A program made the position numbers and the translations under genes. From contig NZ_SGNY01000011.1 in the NCBI RefSeq assembly GCF_007002745.1, positions 124,001 to 188,000 of the forward strand: a DNA stretch of 64,000 bases. The letters are read 5' to 3'. Below the pieces are notes generated by a model, which saw nothing but the letters and a program-made list of their open reading frames with translations, did no database searches and was not told the origin of the DNA. Shown here piece by piece: positions 35,504 through 43,780 of the stretch. This DNA is from Martinezella rhizogenes (GTDB taxonomy: Bacteria > Pseudomonadota > Alphaproteobacteria > Rhizobiales > Rhizobiaceae). Each line of letters begins with the position of its first letter. Within the stretch, counting starts at the first letter, position 1.

Positions 35504-36052
35504 TCAAGCCAGCGGGAGTGGCGTTAGATGATCCCGGAACTGCGATTTATTCCAGACATACTTCCGCGCCGTCCGCTCCATCCCCTCGATTGCCTCGGGC
35601 GTAAGCGGGCGTGTTACCTTGGCCGGCATCCCCACCACAAGCGATCCATCAGGGATGTCCATCCCCTCGGTCACCAGCGCGCCTGCGCCGATCAGGCAAT
35701 TCCGTCCGATCCGGGCTCCGTTGAGAACAGTGGCTCCCATACCGATCAGGCTGCCATTGCCAATGGTGCAGCCATGCAGCATGGCCTTGTGGCCAATCGT
35801 ACAGCCAATGCCAATGGTCAGCGGAAAGCCGGGATCGACATGTAGCACGCAATGTTCCTGAATGTTGCTGTTTTCGCCTATGACGATGGGTTCATTATCG
35901 CCGCGCAGCACTGATCCCCACCATACTGAAGCGCCGGCTCCAAGCGTCACCCGACCGATAACTCGCGCATCCGGCGCGATCCAGAAGTCGCCATCCGCAG
36001 GAAGGCTGGGGGAGTGATCCCCTAGCCCATAAAGGTTTGACGGCGCACTCAT
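35504..36052 (-). CDS. Gamma-carbonic-anhydrase-like/hexapeptide-repeat protein
   Basis: A 182-residue left-handed beta-helix protein with repeating hexapeptides ('WIAPDARVIGRVTLGAGASVWWG', 'SNIQEHCVLHVD', 'CTIGHKAMLHGCTIGNGSLIGMG'). Histidines in 'IQEHCVLH' and 'GHKAMLHG' match the zinc ligands of the gamma-carbonic anhydrase family (YrdA/PaaY). PaaY-like members in catabolic clusters act as CoA thioesterases or repair enzymes, which would fit this CoA-linked island. It overlaps the dioxygenase start by 4 bp. Confidence 0.82.
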   Translation of the reverse strand: MSAPSNLYGLGDHSPSLPADGDFWIAPDARVIGRVTLGAGASVWWGSVLRGDNEPIVIGENSNIQEHCVLHVDPGFPLTIGIGCTIGHKAMLHGCTIGNGSLIGMGATVLNGARIGRNCLIGAGALVTEGMDIPDGSLVVGMPAKVTRPLTPEAIEGMERTARKYVWNKSQFRDHLTPLPLA

Positions 36053-36717
36053 TCGAAGAAGGTCGCGTTGCGGCCGCCGACGACAATGTTGAACCTGAAG
36101 CCTTTCTCAACGTCGATTCCGGGCGTGTCATAGGGCTTGCCGATGTTGCGCTCGAATGCGTCTCCCATCAGGATTGCCATCGGGTCGGTCGCGTTGTTGG
36201 GTTCGTCCGGGAAGTACATCTGGGTGACCAGCCGAGCTGATCCGCCGCTGACCGATAGATGAATATGCTTGGGCCGCCAGCGCCCGATGTCAGGGCGGGC
36301 CAGATAAGCGCCAGGGCTGATGGTCCAGAACCGGTAGTTGCCGTCATCGTCAGTCAGCACCCGACCCATACCGAGGAAGCGATCGTCGAGCTTCAGGCCT
36401 GAGTGATCCTCGACATGGCGGTAACGGCCATAGTGATTGGCGTTCCAGATTTCCAACAGCGTGTTGCGCAGTGGTCTGCCGCTTTCGGTCCGCACGGTTC
36501 CCGTCACCTCGATAGGAATGCCGTCGGCGCGGGTAAGATCGGGTGAAATCCGGGTCATATCCCATTCGTTCTGGCGAGAAAGCACTCGCGCGGGCAGGTA
36601 GGGCACGAAGCTTTCGCGGGCCGCAGCAGGGATCAGGCGCAGCCGCTTGCGCGGCGTCCGCTGATCAGAGGTGTTGTCGGTCGGCCCTATTCCGAGCTGC
36701 CGTCCAAGTTTTGTCAT
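36049..36717 (-). CDS. Intradiol ring-cleavage dioxygenase, PcaH-like beta subunit
   Basis: A 222-residue Fe(III) dioxygenase subunit. All four ligands of protocatechuate 3,4-dioxygenase beta are visible: Tyr in 'HYGRYRHVED', Tyr in 'SPGAYLARP' and the two His of 'RPKHIHLSV'. 'YFPDEPNN' and 'GFRFNIVVGG' are also family features. It cleaves a catechol-type ring between the hydroxyls. The ring substrate cannot be fixed and could differ from protocatechuate. It pairs with the alpha-like subunit encoded 15 bp upstream. Confidence 0.88.
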   Translation of the reverse strand: MTKLGRQLGIGPTDNTSDQRTPRKRLRLIPAAARESFVPYLPARVLSRQNEWDMTRISPDLTRADGIPIEVTGTVRTESGRPLRNTLLEIWNANHYGRYRHVEDHSGLKLDDRFLGMGRVLTDDDGNYRFWTISPGAYLARPDIGRWRPKHIHLSVSGGSARLVTQMYFPDEPNNATDPMAILMGDAFERNIGKPYDTPGIDVEKGFRFNIVVGGRNATFFE

Positions 36718-36732
36718 GTTAGCATCCTCCTA

Positions 36733-37341
36733 TCAGCTTTCGAAATCGTCGAAGAACGGGGTCTCATTCTCCCCGGCCATCACTATATCCAGACGATAGA
36801 CCTCGGCCCCGTCCACCGTGCGTCCGTCCGGTCGCGCGATCAGCCGTGAGCGATCCGCATCGTCCAGTTCGGAAAGCAACGGGTCTTCGTCATTGCCGGG
36901 TTGGTCGGCAAAGAAGACCTGCGTGACGATTCGGCTTATCCCGTCTGAGAACAACGTTACCGTGATGTTCGGCGCTCGGCCCTCGGCGGCGCCGGGAAGA
37001 ATGGTACGGAAGGAATATTCCCCGCTGGCACTGCGAAGCCTACCGTAGCCGTAGAACCAAGGGTCGATATCGGCGTGCCCCGCCATTCTTGGCGTGCGAT
37101 ACACCCCCTTGGCATTGGCCTGCCAGAACTCCATGACGACACCATTGGCCAGATCCCCATGCCGGTCCAGAACGCGGCCGCGAAGGATGATACGCTGCCC
37201 GCTGGCCCCGCCGATCACGCCCGGATGAATGCGGGTCAAATCTTCCAGGCTTTCATCTCCGAAATAGATCGGAAAATAGGGGCCGCAGGTGTCTTCATTG
37301 GTCGGTGCCAGGGCATTTTCTTTTCGATGCTCCTGTGTCAT
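36733..37341 (-). CDS. Intradiol dioxygenase, PcaG-like alpha subunit
   Basis: A 202-residue protein with 'TCGPYFPIYFGDESLEDLTR', 'GRVLDRHGDLANGVVMEFWQAN' and 'GRAPNITVTLFSDG', the layout of the alpha subunit PcaG, which lacks the iron ligands but shapes the active site. The reading frame is open far upstream, over the IclR gene, but the start at 37339-37341 is fixed by GGAGG ahead of it and by family length. With the beta subunit it forms a heteromeric dioxygenase. A candidate operator lies 26 bp before the start. Confidence 0.85.
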   Translation of the reverse strand: MTQEHRKENALAPTNEDTCGPYFPIYFGDESLEDLTRIHPGVIGGASGQRIILRGRVLDRHGDLANGVVMEFWQANAKGVYRTPRMAGHADIDPWFYGYGRLRSASGEYSFRTILPGAAEGRAPNITVTLFSDGISRIVTQVFFADQPGNDEDPLLSELDDADRSRLIARPDGRTVDGAEVYRLDIVMAGENETPFFDDFES

Positions 37342-37367
37342 TGAATTTCCTCCGTTGAACCTATCCG

Positions 37368-37383
37368 GTTTTAGATATAAAAC
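37368..37383. promoter_or_regulatory. Candidate operator between dioxygenase and IclR genes
   Basis: GTTTTA-GATA-TAAAAC is a perfect inverted repeat in the 78-bp spacer between the divergent dioxygenase and IclR genes. A close relative is at 40463-40478, suggesting one regulator binds both. Confidence 0.6.
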
Positions 37384-37419
37384 GTCGGCGCAAATCTTGA
37401 CAAAAGACTGGCCCGACGC

Positions 37420-38211
37420 GTGAGCGAATCCTCCAACCATTCCATATACTTCGTCCCTGGCCTCCACCGGGGGCTGCGCGTTCTCGAAATCCTTGGCGAG
37501 GCGGGCAAGCCGATGTCGCTTAGCGAAATCTCGCAGGTGATGAAGCTCAGCCGGTCGTCGGTATTTCGCCTGATCTATACGCTGCGGCAGATGGGCTTCC
37601 TCAAGGAGGCAGAACAGGCCAACAGTTACACATTGGGCGCACGGGTTTTGAACCTTGGCTTCGCCTACCTCAATCAATTGCCGATCACGACAATCGCACG
37701 CCCGCATCTTTCGGCGTTGCGGGACAAGACCGGCGTCAGCGCCCATCTGAGCGTGCTTGAGGGTCACGACGTTCTCTATCTCGGGAGCCATCAAGCGCGC
37801 ACGGGGTTCGTCTCGAATATGGTAACGGGAACGCGCACCGCCGCCTATGCATCGGCGATCGGATGGTGCCTTCTGGTGTCGCTGAGCGATGACGAGCTTG
37901 AGGCGTTTTGCGAGGGGCAGGAGATGACCGCCTATACCGAGCACACTCCGACCAACGCCGCAGCGCTCAAGTCCCGCGTCGATCAGGTGCGCGCCCAAGG
38001 TTTTATCGTCTCGCGTGGGTTCCGGGAACCCGGCGGATCCAGCGTTGCGGTTCCAGTGCGCGACAACAGCGGGAAGGTTGCCGCATGCATCAATATCTCT
38101 GGGCCGGACACCGGCTTCGACTTCGATCGGCTTGATAGCTTCTACATCCCCGAAACCCGGGCGACTGCGTTGCAAATCTCGCGCGAGATGGGATATGGCG
38201 GGCCTGGCTGA
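37420..38211 (+). CDS. IclR-family regulator
   Basis: A 263-residue regulator. The N-terminal winged helix contains 'GKPMSLSEISQVMKLSRSSVFRLIYTLRQMGFL'. The C-terminal IclR effector domain has 'VSAHLSVLEGHDVLYLGSH', 'TGTRTAAYASAIGWCLLVSLS' and 'EPGGSSVAVPVRDNSGKVAACINISG'. IclR proteins commonly respond to aromatic or lactone/keto acids. The gene is divergent from the dioxygenase pair. The GTG start has no strong ribosome site. Confidence 0.9.
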   Translation: MSESSNHSIYFVPGLHRGLRVLEILGEAGKPMSLSEISQVMKLSRSSVFRLIYTLRQMGFLKEAEQANSYTLGARVLNLGFAYLNQLPITTIARPHLSALRDKTGVSAHLSVLEGHDVLYLGSHQARTGFVSNMVTGTRTAAYASAIGWCLLVSLSDDELEAFCEGQEMTAYTEHTPTNAAALKSRVDQVRAQGFIVSRGFREPGGSSVAVPVRDNSGKVAACINISGPDTGFDFDRLDSFYIPETRATALQISREMGYGGPG

Positions 38212-38213
38212 CA

Positions 38214-39089
38214 TCAGCTTAGACCAAGGATAGTGCGGGCCTCCCCGGAGCTGGCGATCGTGCCGCCAAGGCTGTGGATGATGGAAGTGCCCTTTTCCAC
38301 CAGTTGCGCGTTCGACCGGCAGTATTCACCCTTCTCGATATAGGCCGTGTCCTCCATCCCGATGCGGCAGTGACCGCCCAGAAGGAAGGCTTGCGCTAGC
38401 ATCGGGAAGGCCATCCGTCCAATCCCGAAGGCTGCCCATTCCGTCTCCTCCGGCAACTGACTGACCAAGTAGGCCATGGTCTCGGGGTTGGCCACCGCGC
38501 CGAAGCGAACGCCCAACACCATCTGCACCATCAGCGGTTTCTTGATAACGCCGCGCGAAAGGAAATCCTTCAGCATGTGCAAATCGCCGGAATCGAAGAT
38601 CTCGATCTCAGGCTTTACGCCGGCCGCGTAAATCCGCCCTGCCATGATCTCCAGGTTACGTGGCGTGTTGATGACGCTAGCTTGACCCGACCACATGGTG
38701 TTGAAGTCGAGCGTGCAGATATCAGGACGCAGCTCTTCGACATGGGCCACGCGCTTGTCGGGTGCACAAAGCGTCGAGCCGGGCGCGGCAATCTGCGGAT
38801 CGTCGTCAGAGGGGATGAAACGGCCGCCCTCACCGGTGGTCAAATTGAGGATGACCTCCTCATCCTGTTCTCGGATCCGCTGCACGAGTTCGCGATAGAG
38901 CTCGAGCCGCATTGAGCCCTTGGCGGTCTCGGGATCGCGCACATGCAAATGCACGATGGAGGCTCCCGCCTTGGCAGCGTCCAACGCCTGTTCGGCAATC
39001 TGTTTCGGCGTGATCGGCAAATGCGGGCTGTTTTCAGGCGACATCAAATTGCCGGTGATGGCGGCTGTCAGGATGGTTTTCTTGACCAT
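38214..39089 (-). CDS. Beta-keto acid cleavage enzyme (BKACE, DUF849)
   Basis: A 291-residue TIM-barrel enzyme. The zinc motif 'IVHLHVRDPETAKGS' (HxH), 'EVILNLTTGEGG', 'EIEIFDSGDL' and 'GHCRIGMEDTAYIEKGEYC' are the BKACE signatures. The family condenses a beta-keto acid with acetyl-CoA to give acetoacetate and a new CoA ester; the substrate varies widely. I start at MVKKTIL (39087-39089) since the frame upstream overlaps the aminotransferase end. The neighbouring aminotransferase would make the beta-keto acid from a beta-amino acid. Confidence 0.9.
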   Translation of the reverse strand: MVKKTILTAAITGNLMSPENSPHLPITPKQIAEQALDAAKAGASIVHLHVRDPETAKGSMRLELYRELVQRIREQDEEVILNLTTGEGGRFIPSDDDPQIAAPGSTLCAPDKRVAHVEELRPDICTLDFNTMWSGQASVINTPRNLEIMAGRIYAAGVKPEIEIFDSGDLHMLKDFLSRGVIKKPLMVQMVLGVRFGAVANPETMAYLVSQLPEETEWAAFGIGRMAFPMLAQAFLLGGHCRIGMEDTAYIEKGEYCRSNAQLVEKGTSIIHSLGGTIASSGEARTILGLS

Positions 39090-39090
39090 G

Positions 39091-40452
39091 TCACTTCTCC
39101 ACCTTGTTAAGAACCGTTTCGACCGCTCGCGCGAGCAGGTCAACGATGCGCGCGATCTCGTCCGGGGTCGAGGTATAGGACGGGGCGAGCAGGACGTGGT
39201 CTCCATTCGTCCCATCGGCGCAGCCCTGCGCCGGGTAGCACATCAAGCCGAGATCAAGCGCGGCTCTCTGGATCTTTTGCGATAGCCTCGCTGCGGCAGG
39301 AAAGGACGCCTTTGAGGCTTTGTCCGCTACCAGCTCTACGGTCCAGAACAAACCTCGGCCCCTGACATCACCGATATTGGGATTTTGGCCGAACCGTGCG
39401 TTAAGCGCGTCACGCAGCTGTTCCCCGCGCGCCCTGACGTTTTCAAGCAGGTTCTGGTCCTGGATCACTTTCTGCACCGCAAGCGCGCCGGCAGTGGCGA
39501 CGGCGTGGGACATATAGGTGTGTCCGTTCCAAAGAAGGCCGCTACCGTTCTGAATCGCGGCAACGACCTTCTCGGCGGCCATGACGGCGGCGATCGGCTG
39601 GAATCCCGCGCCAAGACCCTTGGCAAGCGTTGTGATGTCAGCGGCTATACCTTCCTGTTCCAGCGCGAAAAGGCTGCCGGTGCGCCCCATGCCGCACATG
39701 ACCTCGTCGGCGATTAATAGAACGCCGTGCCTGTCACAGATCTCGCGAATGCGCTGAAAATAGCCTCTCGGAGCGGGTTGCGTGCCGAGCGAAGCCCCGA
39801 CCACCGGCTCCGCCACGAAGGCCATGACGGTGTCGGGACCAAGTTCGCGGATGCGCTGGTCCAGCAGGTTCGCCATGCGCTCTGCGAATGCAGCCTCGGA
39901 TTCGCCGTCGTGGCGCATCCTGTATTCATAGGCGGCGTCGATGTGACCGACGTCCATCAACAGCGGCCGGAAGGGTGCCCGCCTGCCGGCGTGCCCCCCG
40001 GTCGCCAGTGCTCCCAGTGTGTTGCCGTGATATGAGGGGGCCCGTGCGATGATCCGCGTACGTGCGGCTTCCCCGCGTTCAAGATGGTACTGCCGCGCAA
40101 GTTTCAGCGCCGCCTCCATCGCCTCGGATCCGCTGCCCAAAAACATCACCCGACCATCGCCTGTGCCTTCGGGTGCGCGTTCCACAAGGAAACTCGCAAG
40201 CTCCTCGGCCGGTTCGTTGGTGAAAAAGCTCGTATGCGCAAACGCGACCCGGTCGATCTGTCTCTTGATGGCGGACCTGACCCTTTCGTTATCGTGGCCG
40301 AGGCACGACACAGCGGCGCCGCCGCACGCATCCAGGTAGCGCTTACCGCTCTCGTCGATCAGAAAGTTTCCGTCTCCGCCGACAACAGTTGGAAGCGTCG
40401 CGTCGAGAGAGCGGTGCAGCACGTGGGACATGGGCTCGATTCCGTCTTGCAT
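39091..40452 (-). CDS. Class III PLP aminotransferase
   Basis: A 453-residue aminotransferase. 'ARAPSYHGNTLGALATGG', 'DEVMCGMGRTGSLFALEQEG' and the PLP lysine in 'TTLAKGLGAGFQPIAAV' are the class III hallmarks (omega-amino acid, taurine or beta-alanine type). MSHVLHRS (40429-40431) is an alternative start with a weak ribosome site. The stop is one base past the start of the BKACE gene, so both are made together. A pairing of aminotransferase and BKACE suggests a beta-amino acid is deaminated to a beta-keto acid and cleaved. Confidence 0.9.
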   Translation of the reverse strand: MQDGIEPMSHVLHRSLDATLPTVVGGDGNFLIDESGKRYLDACGGAAVSCLGHDNERVRSAIKRQIDRVAFAHTSFFTNEPAEELASFLVERAPEGTGDGRVMFLGSGSEAMEAALKLARQYHLERGEAARTRIIARAPSYHGNTLGALATGGHAGRRAPFRPLLMDVGHIDAAYEYRMRHDGESEAAFAERMANLLDQRIRELGPDTVMAFVAEPVVGASLGTQPAPRGYFQRIREICDRHGVLLIADEVMCGMGRTGSLFALEQEGIAADITTLAKGLGAGFQPIAAVMAAEKVVAAIQNGSGLLWNGHTYMSHAVATAGALAVQKVIQDQNLLENVRARGEQLRDALNARFGQNPNIGDVRGRGLFWTVELVADKASKASFPAAARLSQKIQRAALDLGLMCYPAQGCADGTNGDHVLLAPSYTSTPDEIARIVDLLARAVETVLNKVEK

Positions 40453-40462
40453 ATAGAACAGC

Positions 40463-40478
40463 GTTTTGTATACTAAAC
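40463..40478. promoter_or_regulatory. Second candidate operator, between aminotransferase and CoA-transferase
   Basis: GTTTTGTATACTAAAC is a 16-bp palindrome with one mismatched pair and a GTATAC core. It resembles the repeat at 37368 (GTTTT...AAAC, same length) and sits in the only spacer between two divergent operons. Confidence 0.6.
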
Positions 40479-40534
40479 AACATTAAAGGACTCAAGCGAT
40501 TTCCTCTCGCGGTGGAAATATGGAGTTTGTCGTC

Positions 40535-41698
40535 ATGGGCGCTTTGGCCGGCCTTCGGATTATCGAGGTATCGCAGGTTCTCGCCGGGCCGTTCTGTGGC
40601 TATCAGTTTGCATTGCTTGGGGCAGAGGTTATCAAGGTCGAACTGCCCCACTCGCCCGATTGCGCGCGCGGGCGCGGTCCTTTGCCTGCATTGAATGCGG
40701 ACGGAATAGGACTGACCTACCAGGTGCAGGGTGGCAATAAGAAGTCGCTGGCCCTCGACTTCCGCGCCGAACCGGGGCGTGCGGCGCTTCTCAAGCTGGT
40801 CGAAAGAGCAGATGTCTTTCTGGAGAACTACTCCACCGGGGTGCTGGATGGCTTCGGGTTGGGCTATGAGGATTTGCGAAAGTGCAATCCGAAGATCGTT
40901 CACTGTTCGATGACCGGGTATGGCGAAACGGGGCCGAGGGCAACCAAGGGCGCTTATGACAATACGATTCAGGCCAGTTCGGGTACCATCGCGCAATGCG
41001 ACGGCCAGAAGCCAGGAGTGTCCTTTGTCGATTACGCGGCTGGTTATTCTGCTGCTTTCGCCATTTCCGCCGCGCTCCTGCAACGCGAACGTACAGGGGA
41101 GGGATGCCATATCAGCGCCTCTATGTTGGAGGTGGCGCTGTCGCTAATGGCGCCGGAAGCAGCATCGAAACAGGTCCCCGAGGCAAGGCTGAAGGTTCCC
41201 GAGGCGGGTATTTCGGCCTTTGACACGGCGGATGGCCGCCTGATGCTGGGGGCTTTCAAGCCGACACAATATCGCAAGCTCGGCGCGTGCCTCGCGTCGC
41301 TGGGTCATAATATTCCACTTCTCGCTGGCGTCAGCGACTGGAACGATGTCGAGAGCCATTCAGCCGCGATCCGCGCCTCGCTCGAGCCGGTATTCCGCGA
41401 GCGCACCGCAGAGGAATGGCAGGCGGTTCTCGAAGCCGCCGACATTCCTGCCGAAAAGATCCTGCCGCTGGAGGAGGCCGTTGCCTCGCCTCAGATTGCA
41501 GCACGGGGCTATTTCGCACCGTCTCCCGACGATCCCTCGATCCCCCTGCCGCTCGCCGCCTATCGGATGAGCCTCGGCGGTCCGATGCTAACTGGCGCGC
41601 CGCCCAAACTGGGGCACCATAACTACCAGATTTTGGAAGGTCTGGGATATAGTCCGGAAGAGATCGCGGCACTTCGGAATTCTGGGGTGATGCAATGA
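40535..41698 (+). CDS. CaiB/BaiF-type CoA-transferase (class III)
   Basis: A 387-residue CoA-transferase. The N-terminus 'GALAGLRIIEVSQVLAGPFCG' is typical, and the catalytic Asp is in 'ATKGAYDNTIQASSG'. 'QVQGGNKKSLALDF' and 'ERADVFLENYSTG' are conserved family segments. It moves CoA between carboxylic acids, so it could activate an acid of this pathway. I start at 40535 to fit the family; an earlier ATG at 40520 is possible. First gene of a six-gene overlapping run (ATGA junctions). Confidence 0.92.
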   Translation: MGALAGLRIIEVSQVLAGPFCGYQFALLGAEVIKVELPHSPDCARGRGPLPALNADGIGLTYQVQGGNKKSLALDFRAEPGRAALLKLVERADVFLENYSTGVLDGFGLGYEDLRKCNPKIVHCSMTGYGETGPRATKGAYDNTIQASSGTIAQCDGQKPGVSFVDYAAGYSAAFAISAALLQRERTGEGCHISASMLEVALSLMAPEAASKQVPEARLKVPEAGISAFDTADGRLMLGAFKPTQYRKLGACLASLGHNIPLLAGVSDWNDVESHSAAIRASLEPVFRERTAEEWQAVLEAADIPAEKILPLEEAVASPQIAARGYFAPSPDDPSIPLPLAAYRMSLGGPMLTGAPPKLGHHNYQILEGLGYSPEEIAALRNSGVMQ

Positions 41699-42573
41699 CT
41701 CTCCGGCTGACCGCAGAACCGGCCTTCTATTTGCCGGAGGAGTTACGCCACAAGGGCGAGCCGTCTGCCTGGGCCAAGATGACCCGCCCGGGGCAGCCGA
41801 TCCATTCTTTCCTCGAGGCTGCCTTCTTTGACGAGGCGCGCAGCCTGTGGCTTTCGGACGTGCCCTATGGCCGCGTGTTCCGCGTCTCGCCCGAAGGCGC
41901 GTGGGAAGTAATGCACCGGATCGACGGCGAACCCCATGCCATGCGCATAGCACCGGACGGTCGCCACATCGCGGTGGACTACCGCCAAGGACTAATCGAG
42001 TTGACCGGTCATGATAGTTACAACGTGCTGACGACCGGCTTCGAAGGCCAGTCTTTCCTTGGGCTTTCCGATATGTGCTATGGAAAGGACGGCACGCTTT
42101 GGTTCACCGATAGTGGCCGCACCTCATTGAGCGATCCGCGCGGGCGGGTCTATTGCATTTCGGCCGCGGGCGACATGCGCCTGCTGCTCGATCGCGTCCC
42201 CTATTCCAACGGGATTTGCCTGTCGCCGGACGGCGCCTGGCTCTATATTGCCGCGACCCGTGCCAACCAGGTCTGGCGGTTGTCCACCTGCCTGCCCGAG
42301 ATGGGTCAGCCGATGGCGGGCACTTTCTTGCAACTCTCCGGCGGATTAGGGCCAGACGGACTGGCCACCAATGCCCGGGGTTGGCTGGCCGTGGCGCAGG
42401 CGCAGGCCGGGCGAGCGTATGTTTTCGACGAGCTCGGCGACCCGATCGCCGAGGTTCGCTTGCCTAAAGGGCTTTGGACAACTTCCGTGACCTTCCACCC
42501 GGACGACCAGACCCGCCTTTTCATTGTCGATGCCCAAACAGGCACCGTTTTCACCGTCGACATTCCTGATTGA
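41695..42573 (+). CDS. SMP-30/gluconolactonase-like hydrolase
   Basis: A 292-residue six-bladed beta-propeller. It shows 'SLWLSDVPYGRVFRVSPEG', 'MCYGKDGTLWFTDSGRT', 'VPYSNGICLSPDG' and 'GPDGLATNARGWLAVA', the repeated metal-site motifs of SMP-30/gluconolactonase. It would open a lactone intermediate. It overlaps the CoA-transferase stop by 4 bp. Confidence 0.88.
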   Translation: MTLRLTAEPAFYLPEELRHKGEPSAWAKMTRPGQPIHSFLEAAFFDEARSLWLSDVPYGRVFRVSPEGAWEVMHRIDGEPHAMRIAPDGRHIAVDYRQGLIELTGHDSYNVLTTGFEGQSFLGLSDMCYGKDGTLWFTDSGRTSLSDPRGRVYCISAAGDMRLLLDRVPYSNGICLSPDGAWLYIAATRANQVWRLSTCLPEMGQPMAGTFLQLSGGLGPDGLATNARGWLAVAQAQAGRAYVFDELGDPIAEVRLPKGLWTTSVTFHPDDQTRLFIVDAQTGTVFTVDIPD

Positions 42574-42587
42574 GGGATCCTAGTTCA

Positions 42588-43487
42588 ATGAAAAAAGAAG
42601 ACCTCTACGGCTACGTGCCCGCCATCGTCACGCCCTTCAGCGACACGGGCGAGATCATCGAAGACGCCTTTGTCGAGTTGTTCGAGTTCCTGATCAATCG
42701 CGGGGCGACCACCATCTGCATCGCGGGCGACAACGGCGAAAGCTGGGCGCTGTCGGCGGCTGAGCGAGGCCGGCTGGTGCGACTGGCCAAGGATACCGCA
42801 AAAGGCCGCGTATATGTGATGATGGGCATTTCCGCTCCCACGATCGCCGCTTCCCTTGCCTATGTCAGAGCTGCCGAGGAGAACGGCGCGGATGCGCTAC
42901 TATCGATGCCTCAGACCTATGTGTTGAAAGCGTCTCAGGCGGAGCTCATGGCACGGTTCGACAAAGTTTCGGCGGCGACGGCCAAGCCGCTTGTGCTGTA
43001 CAACTCGCCCCGCCGGATGGGTTTTTCACTGAGCGTGGACCAGACCGAAACCCTGATGAACAACCATAATGTCATAGGCATCAAGGAAAGTCAGCGTGAC
43101 TTCTTCTACCACACCCATCTCTTGCAGCGCCTCGGCGACAAGATGTCAGTGATGACTGGTCCTTGCCACTATATCCTGCCGAATTTTGCGCTCGGGGCCA
43201 AAGGCTTCATCGCCACTGGCCCTGAATTCACAGACCTGAAGCCGTCCGAAATGGCGACCGTCGGCGCCGGTGCCCCTGATGCGATCTGGCGCCACGCCCA
43301 TTACCAGCTTACCGTCCTTTATGAATTGCTGATGGGTACTGCCACATGGCCCGCGTCCTTCAAGGCGGCATTGAACTTGATCGGCCTGCCCGCGGGCGTT
43401 CCGCGCGATCCGGTCATGCCTGCAACCGTAGACGACATCGACAAGATCAAACGTACCTTCGACCAGCTTGGGATCAGCTATTCCTGA
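42588..43487 (+). CDS. DapA-family aldolase/lyase
   Basis: A 299-residue TIM-barrel protein of the dihydrodipicolinate synthase family. The Schiff-base lysine is in 'NVIGIKESQRDFF', the catalytic tyrosine in 'LVLYNSPRRMG'. The carboxylate-binding 'GDNGESWAL' differs from the GTTGE of true DapA, so it is more likely a catabolic aldolase or dehydratase on a keto acid. I start at 42588, preceded by GAGGG. It overlaps the following Fe-S gene (TGATG). Confidence 0.9.
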   Translation: MKKEDLYGYVPAIVTPFSDTGEIIEDAFVELFEFLINRGATTICIAGDNGESWALSAAERGRLVRLAKDTAKGRVYVMMGISAPTIAASLAYVRAAEENGADALLSMPQTYVLKASQAELMARFDKVSAATAKPLVLYNSPRRMGFSLSVDQTETLMNNHNVIGIKESQRDFFYHTHLLQRLGDKMSVMTGPCHYILPNFALGAKGFIATGPEFTDLKPSEMATVGAGAPDAIWRHAHYQLTVLYELLMGTATWPASFKAALNLIGLPAGVPRDPVMPATVDDIDKIKRTFDQLGISYS

Positions 43488-43780
43488 TGCGCCTCACGCC
43501 CGATCAGTCCAGCCATGTTCGACGAACGCCGTTAGTGGATTTTACCTTCGACGGTACTGGGGTTTCTGGCCACGACGGCGAAAGTCTGGCGGTCGCGCTG
43601 ATGCGGGCCGGCCATCTGCACCTGCGCGACGCTCCCGAAGATGGTGGAGCGCGCGGGCTGTTCTGTTGCATGGGGCTGTGCCAGGAATGCGTCGTGCGTA
43701 TCGACGGTATGGTGGTCGAAAGCTGCCGATCTACCGTCGCGCAAGGATTGGCAGTCACCTCGTTAAGGCGGCAATCATGA
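43487..43780 (+). CDS. [2Fe-2S] subunit of amine/opine-type dehydrogenase (HcnA/OoxA-like)
   Basis: A 97-residue protein with the plant-type ferredoxin loop 'GLFCCMGLCQECVVRIDG' and a late cysteine in 'VVESCRS'. Small 2Fe-2S proteins of this type are the alpha subunits of HcnABC/opine-oxidase-like complexes and pass electrons from the flavin subunits. It starts at the ATG overlapping the DapA-like stop and its stop overlaps the next start. Confidence 0.88.
   Translation: MRLTPDQSSHVRRTPLVDFTFDGTGVSGHDGESLAVALMRAGHLHLRDAPEDGGARGLFCCMGLCQECVVRIDGMVVESCRSTVAQGLAVTSLRRQS

Noticed and set aside
37342..38214. Upstream extension of the PcaG-like frame across the IclR gene
   Set aside because: It is antisense to a well-supported IclR gene; GGAGG before the ATG at 37341 and family length fix the start.
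43468..43776. Upstream extension of the HcnB-like flavoprotein frame
   Set aside because: It overlaps the Fe-S subunit gene in another frame; the FAD motif starts right after ATG 43777.
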